This document shows positions 25,296 to 33,472 of a stretch of 40,190 bases of DNA, piece by piece (within the stretch, counting starts at the first letter, position 1; the number at the start of each line of letters is the position of its first letter). The notes under the pieces were generated by a model. It was not told where the DNA came from. It was given only the letters and a program-made list of their open reading frames with translations, and made no database searches. A program made the translations under genes and the position numbers. Source of the DNA: Bacteroidales bacterium (GTDB taxonomy: Bacteria; Bacteroidota; Bacteroidia; Bacteroidales; 4484-276); the NCBI GenBank assembly GCA_012523265.1, contig JAAYIU010000071.1:1-40190 (forward strand), given 5' to 3'.

Positions 25296-27035
25296 ATGAT
25301 GAGAAAACCCTTGTTGCTCCTGCTCACGCTGCTCCTTAGCTTTACGCTTTTTTCACAATCCTCACCTACCTCCGACGACACCACCCTCCGGCTACTTTCG
25401 GCACACTGGATAGCGGTATCGGCTGCCGATAGTTTAGGAAATGCTGTGAACATACCACCCGGACAAGCGCATTTAAATCTGAAAGGTGATTCAGGTCTTT
25501 TTGAACAAAAATTTACCGAAGCCTCCCCAGCATACACAGGACAATGGGCTTTACATCAGAAAAATCTCATTCTTAATTACGATCCCACCACCATTCCCGA
25601 CAGCCTGCCCAAAATCGACAGCCGTAAATACGACATCGCTGCCATAGCCAACGACACGCTAAAACTCGTTGCCGACGGCACCACAATCGTTTACCTGCGC
25701 GAAAAACATGTGGTGGCATCGGTGGTAAAACGTGGCGGCGGCATGACCGTGACGACGCTGCTGCGCGGCCTGCTAGGCATGATCGTACTCATCTTTCTGG
25801 CCTGGCTTTTCAGCTCCAACCGCAAAGCCGTATCGTGGCGCGTGGTAGGCGTAGGCCTGCTCATACAGATAAGCATAGCGCTGGGAATCCTCTTTATCCC
25901 ATTCATCGAAGACTTTTTTGGCATCGTGGGCAGCATCTTTGTCGTGATTTTGGATTTTACAAAAATAGGCAGCACCTTCCTTTTCAACGATCTGATGGAC
26001 ATCCCCAAAGCAGGCTACATCTTTGCTTTGCAGATTTTGCCCACCATCATCTTCTTTTCCGCTTTGACGAGCGTACTTTTTTATCTGGGGATAATACAAA
26101 AAGTGGTGTGGGTGATGGCCTGGCTGATGACCAAGGCGCTGCGCATCTCCGGCGCCGAAAGCCTCTCGGTGGCCGGCAACATCTTTCTGGGCCAAACCGA
26201 ATCGCCGCTGATGATAAAAGCCTATCTCCCAAAGATGAACGATTCGGAGATGCTGCTGGTGATGATTGGCGGCATGGCCACAGTAGCCGGCGGCGTAATG
26301 GCTGCCTACATCAGCTTCCTGGGCGGCGACGACCCGGTGCAGCGGCTGATGTATGCGCGCCACCTGCTCACTGCCTCGGTAATGGCAGCTCCCGGCGCCA
26401 TCGTAATGTCGAAAATCCTGATGCCACAAACCGAATCTGTAGATATGAAAGTGGAGGTGACGCAGGAGAAAATTGGTAAAAACTTCCTCGACGCACTCTC
26501 AAACGGCACCACCGAAGGCCTCAAGCTGGCCGCCAACGTCGGCGCCATGCTGCTGGTATTTTTTGCCTTTATCGCCATGATGAATTTTATTTTGCTAAAA
26601 ATCGGCGTGTGGACCAACCTCAACGTAAGCATCGCCGCACTCACCAGCGGACAATACACCGAGCTGTCGATGGAGTTTATCCTGGGCTACACCTTTGCAC
26701 CGCTGATGTGGATAATAGGTGTCGGGCCGCAGGACATCACACTGGTTGGGCAACTGCTGGGCGAAAAGCTCATCGCCAGCGAGTTTGTGGGGTATACCAG
26801 CCTGGCCTCCATGAAAGAAACGGGGTTGTTTACCGATCAAAAATCGGTGATCATGGCTACTTACATGCTTTGCGGCTTTGCCAACTTCGCCTCCATCGGC
26901 ATCCAGATTGGCGGCATCGGCGGACTGGCACCCAACAAGCGTTGGTTCCTGTCGAAATACGGAATGAAAGCGCTGATTGGCGGTACGCTGGCCTCGCTGC
27001 TTTCGGCCACCATTATTGGAGCGATTATCGGGTAA
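25296..27035 (+). CDS. Concentrative nucleoside transporter (NupC/CNT family) with N-terminal extracytoplasmic domain
   Basis: From MMRKPLLLL the product is 579 aa. Residues from about 155 are a CNT nucleoside transporter: RGLLGMIVLIFLAWLFSSNRKAVSWRVV, ALQILPTIIFFSALTSVLFYLG, ESLSVAGNIFLGQTESPLMIKAYL (the conserved G-x-TE-x-P nucleoside/Na site), MTALMATVAGGV-like GGMATVAGGVMAAYIS, and CGFANFASIGIQIGGIGGLAP. These import nucleosides with Na+ or H+. Residues 1-20 are a signal peptide, and about 25-140 form a beta-rich domain (LSAHWIAVSAADS... YTGQWALHQKNLIL... YDIAAIANDTLKLVADGTTIVYLREK) resembling a lipocalin-like fold. The TTG start in the ORF track is unlikely. A weak hairpin with T-runs at 25256-25295 precedes it and may end the upstream transcript. 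Confidence 0.9.
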   Translation: MMRKPLLLLLTLLLSFTLFSQSSPTSDDTTLRLLSAHWIAVSAADSLGNAVNIPPGQAHLNLKGDSGLFEQKFTEASPAYTGQWALHQKNLILNYDPTTIPDSLPKIDSRKYDIAAIANDTLKLVADGTTIVYLREKHVVASVVKRGGGMTVTTLLRGLLGMIVLIFLAWLFSSNRKAVSWRVVGVGLLIQISIALGILFIPFIEDFFGIVGSIFVVILDFTKIGSTFLFNDLMDIPKAGYIFALQILPTIIFFSALTSVLFYLGIIQKVVWVMAWLMTKALRISGAESLSVAGNIFLGQTESPLMIKAYLPKMNDSEMLLVMIGGMATVAGGVMAAYISFLGGDDPVQRLMYARHLLTASVMAAPGAIVMSKILMPQTESVDMKVEVTQEKIGKNFLDALSNGTTEGLKLAANVGAMLLVFFAFIAMMNFILLKIGVWTNLNVSIAALTSGQYTELSMEFILGYTFAPLMWIIGVGPQDITLVGQLLGEKLIASEFVGYTSLASMKETGLFTDQKSVIMATYMLCGFANFASIGIQIGGIGGLAPNKRWFLSKYGMKALIGGTLASLLSATIIGAIIG

Positions 27036-27040
27036 ACGGT

Positions 27041-27083
27041 GTTCGTTGTTTGTTGTTTGTTGTTCGTTGTTTGTTGTTTGTTG
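27041..27083 (+). repeat. GTTCGTTGTTTGTTG tandem repeat (2 x 21 bp)
   Basis: Two perfect 21-bp units made of (GTT)GTTTGTTG-type sequence directly after the nucleoside transporter stop. It is low-complexity intergenic DNA, followed by the 'AACTGCTAACTGTGAATTGTGG' type filler common in Bacteroidetes. Confidence 0.75.
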
Positions 27084-27227
27084 CTCAAAATTGTTCTTAC
27101 TGAAGGCTGGTAACTGCTAACTGTGAATTGTGGACTGTTGTCTGCCTTTTATTTTGAACACAAGCTACCTGCAACAGGTTAATGTTTCGCTAATAAATAT
27201 TTCTAAGATATTAACTACCGAAACTAC

Positions 27228-28685
27228 ATGAACAATAGAATAACAATAGCCAAAGGCGATGGCATCGGGCCGGAAATAATGGATGCAACACTGCGTATTA
27301 TGCAGGCAGCCGGCGTTGAGCTGGAATACGATTTCATCGAAATTGGCGAAAAAGTTTACCACCAGGGGCATAAGTCGGGTATCACGCCTGAATCGTGGGA
27401 TTTGCTCAGGCGCAACAAAATATTTCTGAAAGCGCCCATCACCACGCCACAGGGAGGCGGCTACAAAAGCCTAAACGTAACCATCCGCAAGTCGTTGGGG
27501 TTGTTTAGCAATGTGCGTCCCTGCCGCGCCTATACGCCTTATGTGCACTCCAACTTCCCAAAAATGGATCTGTGTATTGTGCGCGAAAACGAGGAAGACC
27601 TCTATGCCGGCATCGAACATCAGCAAACTGCCGAAGTGGTGCAGTGCCTCAAGCTGGTATCCCGCCCGGGCAGCGAGCGCATTATCCGCTACGCTTTCGA
27701 ATATGCCCGCGCCTACAACCGCCGCAAGGTTACCTGTATGACCAAAGACAATATTATGAAACATACCGATGGCTTGTTTCATCAGTTGTTTGATAAAATA
27801 GCGCTGGAATATCCCGACATTATCAGTGAGCACCGCATCATCGACATCGGCGCGGCTTTGCTGGCCGAACGTCCCGAAGAGTTTGATGTGATTGTAACAC
27901 TCAACCTTTACGGCGACATCATCTCCGACATTGCGGCGCAGGTGGCCGGATCAGTTGGCCTGGGAGGCTCAGCTAACATCGGGCAGGACTTTGCCATGTT
28001 TGAGGCCATACACGGATCGGCACCCGACATTGCCGGAAAAAATATTGCCAACCCGTCGGGGCTGCTCAACGCCGCCATCATGATGCTGGTGCATATTGGC
28101 GAAACCAAAGCAGCCGAAGCCATCGAGAATGCCTGGCTCAAAACCCTGGAGGATGGCTACCATACCGGCGATATTTTTCAGCGCGAAACGAGTTTTAAAA
28201 AAACCAGCACCGAAGAGTTTGCCGACGAAATTATACAGCGCTTTGGGCAATTGCCTTTAGACCTGACGCCGGTAAAATATGCCGCGGGACGAAGTCATAT
28301 CAATATAAAAACATCGGAACCGGTGCCCGTAACGAAACAACTCGAGGGTGTCGACATCTTCCTGGACTGGAGTGAACCCGGTCGCAATCCGGCGGTTTTG
28401 GGCAAAAAACTCAAAAGTCTTACCCGTTCGCCACTTAAGCTAAAGATGATCACCAACCGCGGCGTGAAGGTTTATCCCGACGGACTTCCTGAAACCTTCT
28501 GCACCGACCACTGGCGCTGCCGTTTTGTGGCCAATCCGGGAGCAGCAAAAAACACTGAAATTACGCACAACGACATCATCACACTGATGACGGAGTTGAA
28601 TGAGCGTAATTTTGATTGTATTAAAACAGAAAACCTCTACAGCATCGACGGGCAACGTGGATATTCGCTGGGGCAAGGTGAATAA
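27228..28685 (+). CDS. icd: NADP-type isocitrate dehydrogenase, long form
   Basis: A TCA-cycle enzyme that oxidatively decarboxylates isocitrate to 2-oxoglutarate. The 485-aa product has the decarboxylating dehydrogenase fold: TIAKGDGIGPEIMDATLRIM at the start, the substrate loop ITTPQGGGYKSLNVTIRKSLGLFSNVRP, and CIVRENEEDLYAGIEHQ. It also has the Mg-binding signature NLYGDIISDIAAQVAGS (about 226-242) and the cofactor loop EAIHGSAPDIAGKNIANPSG. A C-terminal extension of roughly 140 residues beyond the usual catalytic core (from about 345) matches the long Thermus/Rickettsia-type enzyme, which favours IDH over isopropylmalate dehydrogenase. Cofactor preference is inferred from family, not proven. 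It is a lone gene. Confidence 0.87.
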   Translation: MNNRITIAKGDGIGPEIMDATLRIMQAAGVELEYDFIEIGEKVYHQGHKSGITPESWDLLRRNKIFLKAPITTPQGGGYKSLNVTIRKSLGLFSNVRPCRAYTPYVHSNFPKMDLCIVRENEEDLYAGIEHQQTAEVVQCLKLVSRPGSERIIRYAFEYARAYNRRKVTCMTKDNIMKHTDGLFHQLFDKIALEYPDIISEHRIIDIGAALLAERPEEFDVIVTLNLYGDIISDIAAQVAGSVGLGGSANIGQDFAMFEAIHGSAPDIAGKNIANPSGLLNAAIMMLVHIGETKAAEAIENAWLKTLEDGYHTGDIFQRETSFKKTSTEEFADEIIQRFGQLPLDLTPVKYAAGRSHINIKTSEPVPVTKQLEGVDIFLDWSEPGRNPAVLGKKLKSLTRSPLKLKMITNRGVKVYPDGLPETFCTDHWRCRFVANPGAAKNTEITHNDIITLMTELNERNFDCIKTENLYSIDGQRGYSLGQGE

Positions 28686-28784
28686 TACATCTTCATTTGC
28701 ATGGCAATGCAATAGGAAACACGGGGGGATTTTTAAAAAAATGTAATTGTAGTTTTTGCTAAAATTTAGATGAAATGAAAACTG

Positions 28785-28804
28785 GCATCAGCACAATCTG
28801 ATGC
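28785..28804 (+). promoter_or_regulatory. Leader hairpin upstream of the patatin-like gene
   Basis: GCATCAG and CTGATGC form a perfect 7-bp stem with a 6-nt loop, 45 nt before the ATG at 28850. No T-run follows. A near-consensus TAGTTTTTG lies upstream at about 28750-28758, so the hairpin would be in the 5' untranslated region. Confidence 0.4.
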
Positions 28805-28849
28805 GAAAAGAATAATTCACGGATCGACAAATTTTAAATTTTTAATACT

Positions 28850-30103
28850 ATGAAAACAACACAGTTTACCGAGCATCCGACAGTATTTCATCTCATCGAC
28901 GACTTAAAAAAAGAGGGCATCCCGCAAAAACTTTTCTCCGATGTTGTCGACGACAAGGGGAATCAGTACGTCGAGCTGGTGATGGAAGGCGGCGGCGTGC
29001 TGGGCGTGGCTTTGATAGGCTACAACTATGTGCTCGAACAGATGGGGATTCGGTTTTTCAGCCTGGCGGGTACATCGGCCGGATCGATCAACGCATTGCT
29101 ACTTGCCGCTTTGGGCGACGTTTCGCAGCCCAAAGCAGAGCGGCTGGTGGAGATTCTGGCTAACAAAAACCTGATGGAATTTGTAGATGGCGATAGTGAC
29201 GCACAAAGTTTTGTTAAAGCGCTGATTCAGGGCGACAGCATGATGAAGATGATATGGAAAGGCGCGCAGGTGATCGACAACCTGCGCGAAGATATCGGAC
29301 TAAACCCCGGCGATGACTTTCTGCAATGGATGACAGGGATTTTGAATGACAATGGTATAAAGACAATGGCCGATCTGCAGCGGCAATTTGGGCAGGTGCC
29401 ACCGTCGCTAAAAATCCGCAGCGGTGTCGATAAAAGCATCAGCGGCCTGAATCCGCGCTTTGCGGTTATTGCTGCCGACCTGTCCACCGAAACCAAAGTG
29501 GATTTCCCACGTATGACCCCACTCTATTGGGAAAATCCTGAAGAGGTGAATCCCGCCATTTTTGTCCGCGCATCCATGTCGGTTCCTTACTTTTTCCGGC
29601 CACTCACCATTACCGATTGTCCGGAAGGGCCTCAAGCGCTGACAAATTGGGAGAAGCTGGCCAGCTTCTACGGCGAGCCTCCAAAGACGGCTTATTTTGT
29701 AGATGGCGGCATCCTGTCGAATTTCCCGGTGGATATTTTTCATAAACAAAATGTAGTGCCGCGACTGCCTACCTTTGGCGTGCGACTGGGCATAGACCGC
29801 AATACGGCCAACAAAATTACCGGCCCGGGCAACCTGTTTGGCGCCATGTTCAATTCTATCCGCCACCTGCACGACTACGATTTTATACTGCGCAACCCCG
29901 ACTACAAGATGCTACTCGAAAAAATCGACATCGGCGACCACAACTGGCTCAACTTTGCCATGGATGAGAAATCCAAAATCGACTTATTTGTGCGTGGAGC
30001 AAAGACGGCGGCCAATTTTGTGCGCCGTTTCGACTGGAGCAAATACAAACAAATACGCCAGGCACTGCGCGATTCGGCACTGCAAATTGAGCTGAGGCAA
30101 TAA
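28850..30103 (+). CDS. Patatin-like phospholipase
   Basis: A 417-aa protein of the patatin family, lipid acyl hydrolases using a Ser-Asp dyad. The oxyanion loop is MEGGGVLGVALIG (about 45-57), the nucleophile is Ser76 in GTSAGS, and the catalytic Asp285 is in VDGGILSNFP. No signal peptide is seen, so it is probably cytoplasmic or membrane-associated. The C-terminal region (IDIGDHNWLNFAM... FVRGAKTAANFVRRFDWSKYK) is helix-rich. It lies next to a lipid kinase and an APP1-type phosphatase, suggesting phospholipid turnover. Natural substrate is unknown. The 30104-30327 gap after it has only AT-rich and GC-rich filler, including an imperfect palindrome near ACATTGAATTTTGAATGT. Confidence 0.92.
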   Translation: MKTTQFTEHPTVFHLIDDLKKEGIPQKLFSDVVDDKGNQYVELVMEGGGVLGVALIGYNYVLEQMGIRFFSLAGTSAGSINALLLAALGDVSQPKAERLVEILANKNLMEFVDGDSDAQSFVKALIQGDSMMKMIWKGAQVIDNLREDIGLNPGDDFLQWMTGILNDNGIKTMADLQRQFGQVPPSLKIRSGVDKSISGLNPRFAVIAADLSTETKVDFPRMTPLYWENPEEVNPAIFVRASMSVPYFFRPLTITDCPEGPQALTNWEKLASFYGEPPKTAYFVDGGILSNFPVDIFHKQNVVPRLPTFGVRLGIDRNTANKITGPGNLFGAMFNSIRHLHDYDFILRNPDYKMLLEKIDIGDHNWLNFAMDEKSKIDLFVRGAKTAANFVRRFDWSKYKQIRQALRDSALQIELRQ

Positions 30104-30327
30104 ATCTGATTGCTCCGCACAAAAACCAATGGCGTCGCTTGGAGCGCACCGTTGGTAAGTTTATGAAAGATAAAGAAAAATCGAATCTTGAATATCGAAC
30201 ATTGAATTTTGAATGTTGAAGTTGCTCGATGTATGATGAATCTGAATTCTACGGAAGCAACTGTAGCTGCGCCCCTCTCCTTGCTCTTTGCGCCTTTCGT
30301 CCCGCGCGCTTCGCCCTGCGCCCCGCG

Positions 30328-31263
30328 TTAGCAAATCAGCTTAACGGCTCCCGGCAGCACCTCTATGTCCAGTTGGCGTATGCGCCCCGCCACCTCACCA
30401 TCTACCTGCAGCTCCAGTTGCTTGCTGAAACGAATCCGGGCTTCGCGGCACGAGGTTACTTCCAGATGATCGGGATGATAGCCGGGCGCTTCGGTGACGA
30501 TAGAAGCGGCTGCGTTGAGGAGAAGCATCATGTTTAAGTTTTTAATAATTACCAACTCCACCACGCCATCGTCGGGCTGCCCCTCGGGATTGATGATAGC
30601 GCCGGTGCCATAGCTGCGTGCGTTGGCAATGGCCAGCATCACAGCTTTGCCATGACGGCGCTTGCCTTCCACAGTGATGTGGTACCTAAACCGTTTCTTT
30701 TTGGCTGTCATTTTTTTGACAAACTGGCGGGCATACCCCATCAAACCACGGCCTCCTTCGGCTTCAAAACCTTCGACGATCTGTGCATTAAAACCTGCAT
30801 CACTCAGATGAATCGAATAGTGATCGTTGATTTTGATCATATCAATGTTGCGGTGTCGGCCTTGTTTTATCAGCTCCCAGCATTGCATCAGGCTTTGGCG
30901 GCGGGCAGCGATGGTGATGCCTTTTATCGCCGGAATGTTTAGCTCCGCAGCCATGCCGTTGGCCGATCCTGATGGAAATAGGCCGATGAGCTGATCACGA
31001 TTTTTCAATAAGCGCGACACCATCAGCAAAGAACCATCGCCACCTGACACCACAACCACTTTGGGAGCGTAATCGCCCACCAGTTGCCCGATTTGCTTTT
31101 CGTCGCCGGTGCCGGTAGTTTTATAAATTTTGTAACCGAAACCTTCCTGCTGGGCGCGTTCAGCAACGAAATCTTCGATCAACTGCTTGTCGATTCCGCC
31201 TGCAATAGGATTGATAATAAAAAGGTAGCGTGCCGGCATAACTTGTAGTGTTTTGATAGACAT
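30328..31263 (-). CDS. Diacylglycerol kinase-like lipid kinase (DagK/YegS/BmrU family)
   Basis: A soluble lipid kinase of the DAGK catalytic family that phosphorylates diacylglycerol or a related lipid. From MSIKTLQVMPARYLF the product is 311 aa. Motifs are FIINPIAGG (about 14-22), the nucleotide-binding VVSGGDGSL, GLFPSGSANGMA (the usual GTxND loop, here G-S-A-N-G), LSDAGFNAQIVEG, and the C-terminal beta domain with NPEGQPDDGVVELVII and LELQVDGEVAG. The TTG at 31281 used in the track overlaps a TACTTTTTG promoter-like 9-mer; the ATG at 31263 or 31239 is more likely. It is divergent from the APP1-type phosphatase, whose reaction is the reverse, with only about 65 nt between them. Confidence 0.88.
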   Translation of the reverse strand: MSIKTLQVMPARYLFIINPIAGGIDKQLIEDFVAERAQQEGFGYKIYKTTGTGDEKQIGQLVGDYAPKVVVVSGGDGSLLMVSRLLKNRDQLIGLFPSGSANGMAAELNIPAIKGITIAARRQSLMQCWELIKQGRHRNIDMIKINDHYSIHLSDAGFNAQIVEGFEAEGGRGLMGYARQFVKKMTAKKKRFRYHITVEGKRRHGKAVMLAIANARSYGTGAIINPEGQPDDGVVELVIIKNLNMMLLLNAAASIVTEAPGYHPDHLEVTSCREARIRFSKQLELQVDGEVAGRIRQLDIEVLPGAVKLIC

Positions 31264-31328
31264 GAACGAATTACTGAACAAAAAGTAATTTTTTTAATTC
31301 ATTTTAATAAACAATATCTGATAACACG

Positions 31329-32237
31329 ATGAAAAGCGAAATTATCCCTTACAGCGGATTTGCTAACCATGAAAAGATTTATGTCGCCGGCCATGCTTTC
31401 AAAAGCTATAAACTGGGTAATGTGCGCGAAGATCAGCGCCGGCTTCGCAACTTCCTGCAGATGATCCGTCGCTACCGACTCCGGCCACTCACCGATATGC
31501 CGATAGAGGTGCAGATAAACGGCAGCGTCCATACCGTTACCACCAACAGCAAAGGTTTTTTTAGCGGCGTGTTTCCAAGTAGTGGCAAGCCCAAAGGCTG
31601 GGAGCCTTATCAGCTTAAGCTCGACGGGATGGACAAAACCGTGGAGGGACAATTTCTGGCTGCCGACCGGCACAGCGTGGGCGTTATCTCCGACATCGAC
31701 GATACGCTAATTGTTTCGCATGCTACGCGTTTGCTAAAAAAGGTGGCGCTGATGCTTTTCAAAAATGCTTACTCCCGTAAAACCGTTCCCAACATCGACG
31801 AGTTTTATGAAAAAATCAAAAGCCTCAACGACGGCAAGCTCCCCAACGATTTTTTCTACGTAAGCAACAGCGAGTGGAACCTCTTCGACCTCTTGCACAA
31901 CATCTTCTACATCCATCATTTACCCGAAGGTATATTTTTATTAAATGAGCTGAAAGTTGGATTGTGGGAGCCTGTGCGTGCCGGCAACACACATTCTAAG
32001 CATAAAATTAACATCATCAAGTTTCTTTTAAAGTTTTACCCCGACAAACAGTTTATCCTGCTGGGCGACAATGGCCAGAAAGACATGACCATCTATTCGG
32101 AGATATGCACCAGCCAGCCGCACCGCATAAAAGGGGTGCTGATACGGATACTAAAACGCAAAGGGATGAAGCAATACCACGCTTTCGAAGAGCGCATTTC
32201 AGGGCTAAATATTCCGGTGGGATATCTTAGCGAATAG
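31329..32237 (+). CDS. APP1-type phosphatidate phosphatase (DUF2183)
   Basis: A HAD-like phosphatase of the App1 family; the yeast member dephosphorylates phosphatidate to diacylglycerol. The 302-aa product has the N-terminal APP1 region (VAGHAFKSYKLG, TTNSKGFFSGVFPSSG), then the catalytic DxDxT motif GVISDIDDTLIVSHATRL (Asp122, Asp124, Thr126). Next come FFYVSNSEWNLFDLL (motif with Ser/Asn), WEPVRAGNTHSKHKINIIKFLLKFYPDKQFILLGDNGQKDMTIY (motif III Lys and motif IV GDNGQKD) and an arginine/lysine-rich end. No signal peptide is evident. It is head-to-head with the DAG-kinase-like gene, an arrangement that fits opposing enzymes on the phosphatidate/diacylglycerol balance. Confidence 0.9.
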   Translation: MKSEIIPYSGFANHEKIYVAGHAFKSYKLGNVREDQRRLRNFLQMIRRYRLRPLTDMPIEVQINGSVHTVTTNSKGFFSGVFPSSGKPKGWEPYQLKLDGMDKTVEGQFLAADRHSVGVISDIDDTLIVSHATRLLKKVALMLFKNAYSRKTVPNIDEFYEKIKSLNDGKLPNDFFYVSNSEWNLFDLLHNIFYIHHLPEGIFLLNELKVGLWEPVRAGNTHSKHKINIIKFLLKFYPDKQFILLGDNGQKDMTIYSEICTSQPHRIKGVLIRILKRKGMKQYHAFEERISGLNIPVGYLSE

Positions 32238-32284
32238 GCCTTGGTCTTCAGTAAGAAGTCTACATCAAAAATTACTGCAGAGAG

Positions 32285-32550
32285 CCTCTGCGGTGATTCT
32301 TATCTTTTCTCTGTTTTCTCAGTGCCTTCTCTGCGTCCTCTGTGGTAAAAAAAAGAGCGCGCAGCGCGATCTTTATTCCTCTGTGGTGATTATTCAAAAA
32401 GCAAAAACCGCGGAGACGCCAAGACGCGGAGAAAAAGATAATAACGCTGCGCCTCTCCGCCTCTGCGGTGATTCTTATCTTTTCTCTGTTTTCTCAGTGC
32501 CTTCTCTGCGTCCTCTGTGGTAAAAAAAAGGATCGCGAAACGCGATCTTT
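32285..32550. repeat. Composite intergenic repeat, block 1 (two units)
   Basis: Two copies (from 32285 and 32460) of a ~90-bp unit CTCTGCGGTGATTCTTATC...CTGCGTCCTCTGTGGTAAAAAAA, each ending in a GC hairpin (e.g. GATCGCGAAACGCGATC), separated by a unit with AACCGCGGAGACGCC. It fills half of the 532-bp gap before ssb. It is related to the repeat after the Wzc gene through the CTCTGTGGT core. No real ORF. Confidence 0.9.
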
Positions 32551-32630
32551 GAAAACTTGTTGCATATCGAAAACAACTTGTCTCTCCTTTCGCTTTCATC
32601 ATGTCCGCAGTTTGTGTTCAGCACTATCAT

Positions 32631-32680
32631 TATCCGTTTGTAAACGGTTAGAAACAACTATATCCGCTTTGAAACAGATA
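32631..32680 (+). promoter_or_regulatory. Pair of operator-like 20-bp inverted repeats upstream of ssb
   Basis: TATCCGTTTGTAAACGGTTA (32631) and TATCCGCTTTGAAACAGATA (32661) agree at 15 of 20 positions, begin exactly 30 bp apart (about three helical turns), and each has dyad symmetry (8/9 and 7/10 half-site matches). They end 38 bp before the ssb -7 box. The layout fits cooperative binding of a dimeric regulator; which one is unknown. Confidence 0.5.
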
Positions 32681-32718
32681 CAAATGTTTATTAACCGAAT
32701 CAGGCGCGAGCCCCGTGC

Positions 32719-32726
32719 TATCTTTG
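32719..32726 (+). promoter_or_regulatory. -7 promoter box for ssb
   Basis: TATCTTTG, an exact TAnnTTTG, 44 nt before the ssb ATG, giving a leader of about 38 nt. The -33 position lacks TTTG, which would fit a promoter needing an activator. Confidence 0.6.
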
Positions 32727-32770
32727 CTTCATAATTATTTATTCATTTATAAATTAAAAAACTTACTACT

Positions 32771-33112
32771 ATGAAATCTTTAAGAAACAGTGTTCACCTG
32801 ATCGGCAACCTGGGAATGGATCCGGAAGTAAAAGATGTGTCTAATGGCCGCAAAATGGCTCGCTTCTCGCTGGCCACCTCCGACAGTTACATCAACCAAA
32901 AAGGCGAGAAAGTTACCGAAACCCAATGGCACAACCTGGTAATCTGGGGCAAGCTGGCCGAAGTGGCCGGGCAATATCTAAAAAAAGGAAAGCAAATAGC
33001 TGTAGAAGGCAAACTGGAAACCAGCATCTTCGACGACAAAAATGGCAACCGCAAGTATTACACGCAAATTGTGGTAAACGACCTGCTTATGCTCAGCGGG
33101 AAAAGCAACTAA
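32771..33112 (+). CDS. ssb: Single-stranded DNA-binding protein, short form
   Basis: An OB-fold ssDNA-binding protein of 113 aa. Family motifs are clear: NSVHLIGNLGMDPEVKDVSNGRKMARFSLATSD, ETQWHNLVIWGKLAEVAGQYLKKGKQIAVEGKLE and YYTQIVVNDLLMLSG. It stops directly after the OB fold and lacks the disordered tail and acidic tip (DDDIPF-like) by which replicative SSB recruits partners. Short tail-less SSBs occur as paralogues in Bacteroidetes, so the main replication SSB is probably elsewhere; that is inference. The gene has its own promoter and an operator-like pair, and is bracketed by two blocks of the same composite repeat. Confidence 0.92.
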   Translation: MKSLRNSVHLIGNLGMDPEVKDVSNGRKMARFSLATSDSYINQKGEKVTETQWHNLVIWGKLAEVAGQYLKKGKQIAVEGKLETSIFDDKNGNRKYYTQIVVNDLLMLSGKSN

Positions 33113-33124
33113 AAGTTGGGATTA

Positions 33125-33433
33125 AACCGCGGAGACGCCAAGACGCGGAGAAAAAGATAATTACGCTGCGCCTCTGCGTCTCTGCGGTGATTCTACTCTT
33201 TTCTCTGTTTTCTCAGTGCCTTCTCTGCGTCCTCTGTGGTAAAAAAAAGAGCGCGCAGCGCGATCTTTGTGCCTCTGTGGTGATTCTTCAAAAAGCAAAA
33301 AACCGCGGAGACGCCAAGACGCGGAGAAAACAATAATAACGCTCCGTCTCTGCGGTGATTCAAAGCTTTTCTCTGTTTTCTCAGTGCCTTCTCTGCGTCC
33401 TCTGTGGTAAAAAAAGAGCGCACAGCGCGATAT
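33125..33433. repeat. Composite intergenic repeat, block 2 (two units)
   Basis: It starts 13 nt after the ssb stop: AACCGCGGAGACGCCAAGACGCGGAG units at 33125 and 33301 alternate with the CTCTGCGGTGATTC...CTGTGGTAAAAAAA units at 33180 and 33348. The same two-part composition and orientation as block 1 upstream of ssb. It fills the gap before the serine hydrolase gene. Confidence 0.9.
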
Positions 33434-33472
33434 TCTTAGTTAAACATCCAATAGTACCGCACTCGAAGAAAA

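Noticed and set aside
32293-32734. Short ORFs in the repeat blocks near ssb (also 33193-33423 and 22531-22719)
   Set aside because: They share the same repeat-derived peptide (FSLFSQCLLCVLCGKKK) in several copies, which shows they are translations of the repeat, not genes.
32281-33436. Composite transposon around ssb
   Set aside because: No transposase, terminal inverted repeats or target-site duplication could be seen; only the direct-repeat arrangement is reported.
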